From Actinomycetospora callitridis (GTDB lineage Bacteria > Actinomycetota > Actinomycetes > Mycobacteriales > Pseudonocardiaceae), in contig NZ_JAQZAK010000002.1 in the NCBI RefSeq assembly GCF_028737265.1, forward strand, positions 682,001 through 746,000: DNA of 64,000 bases, given 5' to 3'. Below the pieces are notes generated by a model that was given only the letters and a program-made list of their open reading frames with translations, made no database searches and had not been told where the DNA came from. The position numbers and the translations under genes were made by a program. Shown piece after piece: positions 17,523 to 25,481 of this stretch; the first letter of the stretch is position 1, and each line of letters starts with the position of its first letter.

Positions 17523-18552
17523 GCGCCGTGAGGCTCTCCCGGGTCACCGGGGCGGGGTTCGCGTAGGGCGCGGCGAGCACCTGCTCCACGACGCGGGGCA
17601 GCCCGTCGGCGGGCATGCCGAGGGCCGCCAGCGAGGTCGGGGCGCCGAGGTCGCGCGCCCGGCTCGCCAGGCCCTTCGCCACCGTGTCGGAGTCGGGACC
17701 CACCCCCAGCGCCCGGCCCAGCGCGGCGACCGCCGCCGGCGCGGCGGGGCCGTTGTGAGCGACGACGCGCGGGAGCACGACGGCGTGGGTCTCGGCGTGC
17801 GGCAGGTCGAACGAGCCACCCAGGACGTGGCAGAGCTTGTGGTGCAACGACATCGTCGTCGCACCGAGCACAGCCCCGCAGAGCCACGCGCCCTGCAGCG
17901 CCCCGGACCGCGCGTCCAGGTCGTCGGGCGTCTCGACGATGACCGGCAGCGCCGCCAGCAGCGCCCGCGCGCCCTCCTCGGCCATCACCGCGGTGATCGG
18001 CGTGCCGTCCGGCGCCCACAGCCCCTCGACGGCGTGGGCGACGGCGTTGAGCCCGCTGGTCACCGACAGACCGACCGGCAGGGTGCGCGTCAGCTCGGGG
18101 TCGTAGACGACCGAGCGCGGCAGCACCGCGCGATCCCGCCCGGTGCGCTTGACCCCGTCCTCGGTGACACCCCACACCGGGGTCATCTCCGATCCGGCGT
18201 ACGTGGTGGGCACGGCGACGACCGGCAGCCCGTGGCGCAGCGCCACGGCCTTGCCCAGGCCCACCGACGACCCGCCCCCGATCGTGACGCAGCCGTCGGC
18301 GCCCAGCTCGCGGGCACGGTCGGCGGCCGCGGCGGCCACCTCGACGGGCACGTGCTGGCGGGCCTCCGCGAAGACCCCGGTGGCCCGGCCGCCGAGCCCG
18401 TCGGCGGCCGCGCGCAGCGTCGCCTCCTGCTCGGGCGTGCCGAGCACCAGCACCCTGGTCAACCCGAGGCGCTCCAGCTCCTCGCCCAGCTCGGCGAGAC
18501 GGCCGGGGCCGAAGACCACGCGCATCGGCAGGGCGTCGTGGACGAAGCGCAT
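17503..18552 (-). CDS. Maleylacetate reductase
   Basis: This 349-residue iron-containing-alcohol-dehydrogenase-fold enzyme reduces maleylacetate to 3-oxoadipate with NAD(P)H. Visible are the GGGSSVGLGKA nucleotide-binding loop, PTTYAGSEMTP, and the His-rich metal region SLHHKLCHVLGGSFDLPHAETHA. It is last in the minus-strand run after the gamma-resorcylate decarboxylase and hydroxyquinol dioxygenase, whose product (maleylacetate) is its substrate. It starts six bases after the dioxygenase stop. The 3' end lies in a 14-bp tandem repeat. Confidence 0.92.
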   Translation of the reverse strand: MRFVHDALPMRVVFGPGRLAELGEELERLGLTRVLVLGTPEQEATLRAAADGLGGRATGVFAEARQHVPVEVAAAAADRARELGADGCVTIGGGSSVGLGKAVALRHGLPVVAVPTTYAGSEMTPVWGVTEDGVKRTGRDRAVLPRSVVYDPELTRTLPVGLSVTSGLNAVAHAVEGLWAPDGTPITAVMAEEGARALLAALPVIVETPDDLDARSGALQGAWLCGAVLGATTMSLHHKLCHVLGGSFDLPHAETHAVVLPRVVAHNGPAAPAAVAALGRALGVGPDSDTVAKGLASRARDLGAPTSLAALGMPADGLPRVVEQVLAAPYANPAPVTRESLTALLEAAF

Positions 18553-18557
18553 GCCGG

Positions 18558-19424
18558 TCAACCTACGTCGACCGCGGCCGAGGAGGCGGGGACCAGGACG
18601 ACCTCGACATCGGCGTGCCGGTAGGGCCGGTCGAGGCCCTCGGCGTCCTCGTCGACGTTCCCGAACTCCACGACCAGGTCGGACTTCACCGCGAACACCG
18701 CGTCCTGCTCGAGGTACGGGCTCCCCGCCACGAACAGGTGCGTCGTCAGCGCCCCGAACCCCGGCGACGAGACGAGCAGGTGCACGTGCGCGGGCCGGTA
18801 GGGGTGGCGCCGGGTGGTGCTCAACAGCGCGCCGACGGGCCCGTCGGTGGGGATCGGGTAGTGGCCCGGGACGACGGTCCGGAACCGGAACCGACCCTCG
18901 TCGTCGGCGTGGAAGAGCCCGCGCCCGTTGCCCGCCGGCTGCACGTCCGGTTGCTGGACGTCGTAGGAGCCGTCCTCGGCGCACTGCCAGACGTCGATCT
19001 CCGCGCCGGGCACGGGCCGCCCGGACGGGTCGACCACGCGGCCGGTGACCAGCGCGCGCCGGCCACCGCCGACGTCGTCGATGCTGTCCCCGAGCGCGCG
19101 TGCCGGGGACGACGTCATGTGGAACGGGCCGAGGACGGTGCTCTCGGTGCCCCCGGAGTCGACCGCGGGACCGTTGAGCGTCTCCACCAGCGACGACACC
19201 CCGAGCACGTCGGAGAGCAGGATGAACTCCTGGCGGGTGTCGTCGCACATCGCGCCGACGTCGGCGAGGAGGCCGATCGCGGTCTCCCACTCGGCCACCG
19301 TGGGCTCCACCTCGCGCACGAGCTCGTGGAGGTGCACGACGACGCGCTCGAGGATCGTGCGCAGACGCTTGTCGGGCGTGGAGGCGAAGCTCGCGAGCAC
19401 CTCGTCCGTGAGACCCGTGCTCAC
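18558..19424 (-). CDS. Hydroxyquinol 1,2-dioxygenase (intradiol)
   Basis: This 288-residue non-heme Fe(III) intradiol dioxygenase opens 1,2,4-trihydroxybenzene (hydroxyquinol) to maleylacetate. The N-terminal helical dimerisation domain precedes a beta-sandwich with ligands in GSYDVQQPD, GHYPIPTDGPVG and RPAHVHLLV (two Tyr, two His). The ESTVLGPFH block is typical of the catechol/hydroxyquinol group. GTG 19424 overlaps the decarboxylase stop. The next gene encodes maleylacetate reductase, which favours hydroxyquinol over catechol as substrate. Confidence 0.92.
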   Translation of the reverse strand: MSTGLTDEVLASFASTPDKRLRTILERVVVHLHELVREVEPTVAEWETAIGLLADVGAMCDDTRQEFILLSDVLGVSSLVETLNGPAVDSGGTESTVLGPFHMTSSPARALGDSIDDVGGGRRALVTGRVVDPSGRPVPGAEIDVWQCAEDGSYDVQQPDVQPAGNGRGLFHADDEGRFRFRTVVPGHYPIPTDGPVGALLSTTRRHPYRPAHVHLLVSSPGFGALTTHLFVAGSPYLEQDAVFAVKSDLVVEFGNVDEDAEGLDRPYRHADVEVVLVPASSAAVDVG

Positions 19425-20380
19425 AGGCGCAGCAGCCGCTCGGCGTTGCCGTGCGCGATCTTGGCGCGGTCGGCCTCGCTGATCGGGGCGGTGCGCAGGA
19501 ACTCGGTGGCGACGTCCATCTCCTCGAAGGGGTAGTCGGTGCCGAAGAGGATGTGGTCGGACCCCAGCGCGAGCAGCGAGCAGAGCAGCGGCGCGGCGGA
19601 GCAGACGCCGCTGGTCGTGATGTAGAGGTTGTGCCGCAGGTACTCCGAGGGGCGCCCGCGGGCCAGTTCGATGCCGTGGTGGGCGTGGAAGTCCCAGCGG
19701 GAGTCCAGGCGCCAGAGCACGAACGGCAGGGCCTCGCCCATGTGCCCGAGGAGCAGCTTCGCCTCGGGGAAGTCGTCGAACACGCCCGAGAAGACCAGGC
19801 GCAGGGCGTGCGACGCGGTGTCGGTGCCCCAGCTCCACATCGGGCCGATGAGCTCGGGGTGCCCGGAGAGCACGTCCGCCGCGTCGACGCCGTTGGCCGG
19901 GTGCAGGTAGAGCGGGACGTCGAGGCCCGCCGCGTACTCCCAGACGACGCGCAGCTCGGGGTCGTCGAGGTAGCGGCCCCGGGTGTGGGCGTTGACCAGC
20001 GCCCCGCGCAGACCGAGCTGCGTCACCGAGCGCTCGAGCTCCTTCGCCGCGGCCTGCGGGTCCTGCAGCGGCAACGCGGCGAAGCCCGCGAACCGCGTCG
20101 GGTGGGCCTCGATCGTCGCTGCGAGCAGGTCGTTGACGGCCGAGGCGCGCGAGACCGCGGTCGCGGCGTCCGGCTCGGCCTGCAGGCCCGGCGAGTTCAG
20201 CGAGAGCACCTGCACGTCGAGCCCGGCGGCGTCCATGCGCTCGAGCCGCGCCCCGGTGAGGTCGAGCAGCCGGCGCGACATCTCCGCCCACACGTGGGGT
20301 TCCGCAATCGTCGCCGTGCCCGCGCCGTACCCGGCGAGCTCCTCGGTGACGAAGTGCTCTTCCAGCCCGATCGTCCGCAT
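19421..20380 (-). CDS. Gamma-resorcylate (2,6-dihydroxybenzoate) decarboxylase-type amidohydrolase
   Basis: The product is 319 residues from ATG 20380, chosen because family members begin with a 'GLEEHF'-like motif within a few residues; a longer frame begins at 20407. This ACMSD-type TIM barrel performs non-oxidative decarboxylation of dihydroxybenzoates. Metal and catalytic residues include EEHF, LYLHPANG, LLLGHMGE and the GTDYPFE aspartate. It is coupled to hydroxyquinol dioxygenase and maleylacetate reductase, and matches TsdA of the Rhodococcus jostii RHA1 gamma-resorcylate pathway. Decarboxylation gives resorcinol. Confidence 0.85.
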   Translation of the reverse strand: MRTIGLEEHFVTEELAGYGAGTATIAEPHVWAEMSRRLLDLTGARLERMDAAGLDVQVLSLNSPGLQAEPDAATAVSRASAVNDLLAATIEAHPTRFAGFAALPLQDPQAAAKELERSVTQLGLRGALVNAHTRGRYLDDPELRVVWEYAAGLDVPLYLHPANGVDAADVLSGHPELIGPMWSWGTDTASHALRLVFSGVFDDFPEAKLLLGHMGEALPFVLWRLDSRWDFHAHHGIELARGRPSEYLRHNLYITTSGVCSAAPLLCSLLALGSDHILFGTDYPFEEMDVATEFLRTAPISEADRAKIAHGNAERLLRL

Positions 20381-20411
20381 CCTGACCCCGCTCCTGTGAT
20401 TCACCATCGCG

Positions 20412-20428
20412 CATTGACTTCCTCAATG
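20412..20428. promoter_or_regulatory. Palindrome between decarboxylase and hydroxylase genes
   Basis: CATTGA-cttcc-TCAATG is a perfect 6-5-6 palindrome in the divergent promoter gap, flanked by GATTC (20398) and GAATC (20431). It is a likely site for the IclR-type regulator encoded at 23374. Confidence 0.5.
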
Positions 20429-20475
20429 ATGAATCCTACCGTTCGTCGGTGTCAAACCTCACAGGAGGAGCACGC

Positions 20476-22080
20476 ATGATCGAGAGCGCCGGAGACGGAG
20501 CGCAGCGGAGCTCGACCCTCGACTCCGAGACCGTGGACGTGGCCGTCGTGGGCTACGGCCCCGTGGGGATGGCGACGGCCGCGCTGCTGGGCGCCGCCGG
20601 GCACCACGTCGTCGTGCTGGAGCGCTACGCCGGGCTCTACAACCTGCCCCGGGCGGCGATCTTCGACGACGAGACGATGCGGACGCTGGCGCGTCTCGGC
20701 GTCGCGGAGGAGCTGCTGCCGAAGCTGCACGTGCAGCGGAACTACGAGTGGCGCAATGCCGCGGGCGAGCTGCTCATCGAGCACGACTTCGCCGCGACCG
20801 GGCGCTCCGGCTGGGCGGAGTGGTACATGATGTACCAGCCCGAGCTGGAGGACGCCCTCGACCGGCGCGCCCGCGGCGCCGGCGTCGACGTCCGGTTCGA
20901 CAGCCCGGTCACGGGTCTGGCCGACCACGGCGACCACGTCGAGCTCCGGGTCGGCGGCCGGGAGCCGCACCGGGTCCGGGCCCGCTGGGTCATCGCCTGC
21001 GACGGCGGCAACAGCTTCGTGCGCTCGGCGCTCGGGCTGGCGATGGAGGACTACGGGTTCTCCGAGCCGTGGATGGTGTGCGACTTCCGCTTCCGCGACG
21101 CCGCCGCGGCGCACTCCGTGCCCACCGCGCGGCAGGTCGGCGACCCGGCCGGCCCCACCTCGATCATCTCGCTCGGCCCGGCGCACCACCGCTTCAGCTA
21201 CATGCTCGACTCGGTCGAGGACTTCGACGTCGAGCGCGACCCCGAGAAGGTGTGGGCGCGCACCACCCGCTGGCTCTCCCGCGACGACGCCGAGCTCATC
21301 CGCGTCGCCACCTACACGTTCCGCTCCCTGGTCACCGACCGGTGGCGGGTCGGGCGCGTCCTGCTCGCCGGCGACGCCGCGCACCAGATGCCGCCGTTCC
21401 TCGGGCAGGGCATGTGCTCGGGGATCCGTGACGCCCAGAACATCGCCTTCAAGCTCGACGCCGTCCTGCGGGGCCGGCTCGCCGACGACGTCCTCGACAC
21501 CTACCAGCAGGAGCGCGAGCCCCACGTCCGCGCGGTGATCGAGAAGGGCATCGAGCTCGGACGCCAGCAGACGGTGCGCGACCCGGAGCGCGCCGCCGAG
21601 CGCGACCGCGTCCTCCTCGGACGCCGGGCGGCGAACCAGAAGCCCGACACCATCCGCTTTCCCGGGCTGGTCGACGGCCTGCTGGCGACGGCGTCGGGGC
21701 CCGGGCGCGGGGAGCTCGCGGTGCAGGGCGTCGTCGACGACGGCACGGTGCGCGACCGGCTCGACCAGGTCGTCGGGCACGGCGCCCACCTGCTGCTCGA
21801 CGCCCGCAGCGTCACCCTCGACGACGACACCGCCGCGGTCCTCGCCGCCGCGGGGGTCCGTGTCGTCGCGCTGCACCCGGCCGGGACACCCCTGACCGAC
21901 GGCCTCCTGGACACCGACGGCACCCACCTCGCCTGGCTCGCGTCCCTCGGGGTCGTCGCGGCCGCCGTCCGTCCCGACCTCTACGTCTTCGGCACCGCGA
22001 CCGACGCCGACACCACCGACGCCCTGGCCCGCGAGCTCGTCGCGGCGCTCGGCGCGCCCAGCCCGGCCCTCCAGCACTGA
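20476..22080 (+). CDS. FAD-dependent aromatic hydroxylase (MhpA/resorcinol hydroxylase-like)
   Basis: The product is 534 residues from ATG 20476, with AGGAGGAG five bases upstream. Class A flavin hydroxylase signatures: GYGPVG near residue 26, IACDGGNSFVR and the 'LAGDAAHQMPPFLGQGM' block. A C-terminal thioredoxin-like domain follows, as in MhpA and phenol hydroxylase. The cluster needs a resorcinol-to-hydroxyquinol step, and this is the only candidate, divergent from the decarboxylase. The RHA1 pathway uses a two-component hydroxylase, so this would be a different enzyme type doing the same step. Assignment of resorcinol as substrate is inference. Confidence 0.8.
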   Translation: MIESAGDGAQRSSTLDSETVDVAVVGYGPVGMATAALLGAAGHHVVVLERYAGLYNLPRAAIFDDETMRTLARLGVAEELLPKLHVQRNYEWRNAAGELLIEHDFAATGRSGWAEWYMMYQPELEDALDRRARGAGVDVRFDSPVTGLADHGDHVELRVGGREPHRVRARWVIACDGGNSFVRSALGLAMEDYGFSEPWMVCDFRFRDAAAAHSVPTARQVGDPAGPTSIISLGPAHHRFSYMLDSVEDFDVERDPEKVWARTTRWLSRDDAELIRVATYTFRSLVTDRWRVGRVLLAGDAAHQMPPFLGQGMCSGIRDAQNIAFKLDAVLRGRLADDVLDTYQQEREPHVRAVIEKGIELGRQQTVRDPERAAERDRVLLGRRAANQKPDTIRFPGLVDGLLATASGPGRGELAVQGVVDDGTVRDRLDQVVGHGAHLLLDARSVTLDDDTAAVLAAAGVRVVALHPAGTPLTDGLLDTDGTHLAWLASLGVVAAAVRPDLYVFGTATDADTTDALARELVAALGAPSPALQH

Positions 22081-22130
22081 CCAGCCACCAGCCAGCACCC
22101 ACCCTCGCCGACGACGCCAGGAGCCCCTCG

Positions 22131-23369
22131 ATGACCGCCCCACCCGCACGCGCCACCGAGCGCCTCGTCCTGGTCCTCTCGGCCGGCTTCGCCGCGCTCG
22201 AGGGCTACGACCTCGCCTGCTACGGCGTGACCGTCCCGTCCCTGCTCGCCGACCGCGGCTTCGGCGCCGACAAGGCCGCCGCCGGCACCGTCGGCTCGCT
22301 GGTGGCCATCGGCATGCTGCTCGGGGCCGCGATCTGCGCGGCCACCATCCGCCGGGCCGGCAGCCGGCGGCTGCTGATCGGCGGCGCGGGCCTGTTCTCC
22401 CTGGGCATGCTCGTGTGCGCGATCGCGCCGACCTTCGCCCTGTTCGGGGCGGCCCGCCTCGCCGTCGGCGTCGGGCTCGGCATCGTGCTCCCGACGGTGA
22501 CGGCCTACGTCGCCGACCTCTCCGCACCGGAACGCCGGGCCCGCAACGTCGGCATCATGATGTCCGGGTACGCCGCGGGCGCCCTGCTCGCCCCGCTGCT
22601 GGGCGCCGCCCTCCTGACCGGCGGGAGCTGGCGCTGGATCTACGTCATCGGCGCCGCCCCGGCGATCGTGCTGCTCCCGCTCGCGATCCGGATGCTCCCC
22701 GAGAGCCCGGTGCACGAGGAGTCGGGCGGCGCCGTCGCCCGGGGCGACCTCCTGGGCCTGCGCCCGCTGCTCGCCCCCGGGGTGCGGGGCGCGACGCTGC
22801 TGTTCTGGGCGATGTCGTTCTGCGGCCTCCTGCTCGTGTTCGGCATCAGCACCTGGCTCCCGACGATCATGCAGACCGCCGGCTACTCGCTCGGCTCGTC
22901 GCTGCTGCAGACCGCGGCCCTGTGGGTCGGCGCCGGTGTCGGCATGGTGCTCGGCGGACGCATCGCCGACCGCGTCGGCATCAAGCCCGTCGTCGCCGTC
23001 GCGTTCCTCGCCGGCGCCGCGAGCCTGCTGGTGATGAGCGCCCGCCCCGCGCTCGGCGTGCTGTTCCTGCTCATGTTCGTCGGCGGGCTCGGGCTCATCG
23101 GCTCGCAGGTGCTCACCAACGCCTACATCGTCGGCCACCACCCGCCGGAGCTGCGCGGGCGGGCGATCGGCTGGGCGCTGTCGATCGGGCGCCTCGGCGC
23201 GATCGCCGGCCCTCTCATCGGCGCGGCGATCCTGTCCTCCGGGCTCGGCGTGGCGTGGAACTTCTACCTGTTCGCCGTGCCCGGGATCGTCGGGGCGCTG
23301 CTGGCGCTCGCGGTCCCCGCGATCCGGTCCCGCGCGGCGGCGCCGGACTCGGCCCGGGTCACCGCCTGA
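22131..23369 (+). CDS. MFS transporter, aromatic acid:H+ symporter type
   Basis: This 412-residue inner-membrane carrier has about 12 helices. The first helix has GYDLACYG, matching the D(x)YG feature of the aromatic acid:H+ symporter family (PcaK, BenK), and the loop between helices 8 and 9 has GGRIADRVGIK. It follows the flavin hydroxylase by 50 bp on the same strand and precedes the IclR regulator by 4 bp. It likely imports gamma-resorcylate or a related acid for the cluster. Confidence 0.85.
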   Translation: MTAPPARATERLVLVLSAGFAALEGYDLACYGVTVPSLLADRGFGADKAAAGTVGSLVAIGMLLGAAICAATIRRAGSRRLLIGGAGLFSLGMLVCAIAPTFALFGAARLAVGVGLGIVLPTVTAYVADLSAPERRARNVGIMMSGYAAGALLAPLLGAALLTGGSWRWIYVIGAAPAIVLLPLAIRMLPESPVHEESGGAVARGDLLGLRPLLAPGVRGATLLFWAMSFCGLLLVFGISTWLPTIMQTAGYSLGSSLLQTAALWVGAGVGMVLGGRIADRVGIKPVVAVAFLAGAASLLVMSARPALGVLFLLMFVGGLGLIGSQVLTNAYIVGHHPPELRGRAIGWALSIGRLGAIAGPLIGAAILSSGLGVAWNFYLFAVPGIVGALLALAVPAIRSRAAAPDSARVTA

Positions 23370-23373
23370 GACC

Positions 23374-24195
23374 GTGACTACGCTCCTCGGCGTGGCCCCC
23401 GCCGGCGCGCAGGACGACGAGCCCGAACCGCAGGGCGCGACGGGCGCCTCCCGTCAGGGCATCCAGTCGGTCGAGATCGCGATGACGGTGCTGGACGCCC
23501 TCGAGCGCGGCGGCGGGCCGATGAGCCTCACGCAGATCGCGCACGCCAGCGGGATGGGCGCGAGCAAGGCGCACCGCTACCTCGTGAGCCTGGGGCGTGC
23601 GGGGATGGTGGCGCAGTCGCGCAGCTCCGGGCTCTACGACATGGGTCCGGCGCTGCGGCGCCTCGGCGCCGAGTCGCTGCGGCGCATGGACGAGGTCGGG
23701 CTGGTCTCGCAGTACATCCCGGGCCTGCGCGACCGCACGGGCCACGCCGTCAACCTGGCGGTGTGGGGCGACCACGGGCCGGTCATCGTGCGCTGGGACT
23801 ACGGCGCCTACGCCCTCCCGATCACCGTGCGCGTCGGGGCGACGATGCCGATGCTGACGTCGTCGGTGGGCCGGGTCTACCTCGCCCACCTGCCCCGCTC
23901 GCTCACGGAGCCCGTGCTGCGCGCCCAGGAGGCCGACACCGGCGCCGGCTCGGCGCGCGAGGTCGACGCCGTCGTCGAGGAGGTCCGGCGCCTCGGCTAC
24001 GCCCGGACCTCGGGCGGTGTCATCCCCGGCATCGCCTCGGTGGCCGCGCCGGTGCTCACCACCGGCGACTCCCTCCCGCTCGTCGTCGCCCTGGCCCTGC
24101 CCGAGCGCGCGGCGTCGGAGGACGTCCTGCGCGACGTGACCGTGGCGCTGCTGGAGGCCACCGCCGCGATGTCCGCGGAACTCGGGGTGGCGTGA
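23374..24195 (+). CDS. IclR-family regulator of the gamma-resorcylate cluster
   Basis: The protein has 273 residues with an N-terminal extension of about 25 residues before the winged helix (LTQIAHASGMGASKAHRYLVSLGRAGMV) and a C-terminal effector domain. It is last in the plus-strand run hydroxylase-transporter-regulator. The RHA1 tsd cluster is likewise controlled by an IclR protein (TsdR), so it is the likely local regulator. The start at 23374 overlaps a possible RBS region weakly; GTG 23392 is an alternative. Confidence 0.82.
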   Translation: MTTLLGVAPAGAQDDEPEPQGATGASRQGIQSVEIAMTVLDALERGGGPMSLTQIAHASGMGASKAHRYLVSLGRAGMVAQSRSSGLYDMGPALRRLGAESLRRMDEVGLVSQYIPGLRDRTGHAVNLAVWGDHGPVIVRWDYGAYALPITVRVGATMPMLTSSVGRVYLAHLPRSLTEPVLRAQEADTGAGSAREVDAVVEEVRRLGYARTSGGVIPGIASVAAPVLTTGDSLPLVVALALPERAASEDVLRDVTVALLEATAAMSAELGVA

Positions 24196-24299
24196 GCTCC
24201 GGAACGGAAGCCCCGGGAATCCGGCGGCGCCCGACCCGATCTCCCGGTTAGCGTCCTGTCCCGTCCGAGGCACCCGAGCCGCGGAGAGGAGACAGCACA

Positions 24300-25466
24300 G
24301 TGCAGAAGGTCAGCGAGCGTTTGGTCAACTGGGCGTCGATCCTCGACGCGCGCACGCGGGAGCAGGCCGAGCGGACCGCGGCGATGCCGTTCATCCACCC
24401 GCACGTCGCGCTCATGCCCGACGCGCACCTCGGCCGGGGTGCGACCGTCGGGTCGGTGATCCCGACCCTGCGGGCGATCATGCCGGCGGCCGTGGGCGTC
24501 GACATCGGCTGCGGGATGGCGGCGGTCCGGACGCAGTTCGACGTCGGGGAGCTGCGCGCGAAGGGATCGCTCGCGCCGCTGCGGGAGTCGATCGAGCGGG
24601 CGATCCCGCTCGGGGCCGGGCACCACAACCGGAAGGTCGTGGCGACCTCGGTGCCGCGGGTCGAGGAGCTCACGCACCTCGCCGAGGAGGCCGGGTTCGA
24701 CCCGTCGCGGGTCAAGTTGGGGTGGGAGGCGCAGCTCGGCACGCTGGGCAGCGGCAACCACTTCATCGAGGTCACCGTCGACGAGGCCGACCGGGTGTGG
24801 CTGTTCCTGCACTCCGGATCCCGGGGCGTGGGCAACAAGATCGCCCAGCGGCACACGGCCGTGGCGCGCGAGGCCTGCGCCGGCGTCGACCTGCCCGACC
24901 CGGACCTCGCCTACCTCACCGAGGACACCGAGGAGTTCTGGACCTACATCCGCGAGCTGCGGTGGGCCCAGCACTACGCCCTGCTCAACCGCGAGGAGAT
25001 GATGGACCGGGTGGTGCGGCAGACCTCGGAGTTCGTCGGCACCGAGGTGGTCGAGCAGGAGCGGATCTCCTGTCACCACAACTACACCGAGTCCGAGGAG
25101 CACTTCGGCGAGCAGGTCTGGGTCTCCCGGAAGGGCGCCATCGACGCCTCGGCGGGCCGGGCCGGCCTGATCCCGGGGTCGATGGGCACCGCGTCGTACG
25201 TGGTGGCCGGCAAGGGCGAGCCCGAGTCGCTGCACAGCTCGCCCCACGGGGCGGGCCGGGCGTACTCGCGGACCGCGGCCCGGAAGACCTTCACGCACGA
25301 CCAGCTGCGGGAGGCCATGGCCGGGATCGAGTTCCGGGACACCGAGGCGTTCCTGGACGAGATCCCCGGGGCGTACAAGGACGTCGACGTGGTCATGGCC
25401 GACGCCGCTGACCTCGTCGAGGTGCGCCACACCCTGCGCCAGATCGTGAACGTGAAGGGCACGTAG
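24300..25466 (+). CDS. rtcB: RtcB RNA ligase
   Basis: The product is 388 residues from GTG 24300, preceded by GGAGAGGAGA. RtcB joins 2',3'-cyclic phosphate or 3'-phosphate RNA ends to 5'-OH ends using GTP and Mn2+. All active-site elements are visible: PDAHLGRGATVG, GVDIGCGM (metal Cys), GSGNHFIE, FLHSGSRGVGN, SCHHNY, and SPHGAGR with the His that takes GMP. No archease, RtcA or PrfH partner is adjacent. It stands alone between the resorcylate cluster and the convergent CYP102 gene, with only 15 bp to the latter. Confidence 0.93.
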   Translation: MQKVSERLVNWASILDARTREQAERTAAMPFIHPHVALMPDAHLGRGATVGSVIPTLRAIMPAAVGVDIGCGMAAVRTQFDVGELRAKGSLAPLRESIERAIPLGAGHHNRKVVATSVPRVEELTHLAEEAGFDPSRVKLGWEAQLGTLGSGNHFIEVTVDEADRVWLFLHSGSRGVGNKIAQRHTAVAREACAGVDLPDPDLAYLTEDTEEFWTYIRELRWAQHYALLNREEMMDRVVRQTSEFVGTEVVEQERISCHHNYTESEEHFGEQVWVSRKGAIDASAGRAGLIPGSMGTASYVVAGKGEPESLHSSPHGAGRAYSRTAARKTFTHDQLREAMAGIEFRDTEAFLDEIPGAYKDVDVVMADAADLVEVRHTLRQIVNVKGT

Positions 25467-25481
25467 GGCACGCCCCGCCGC

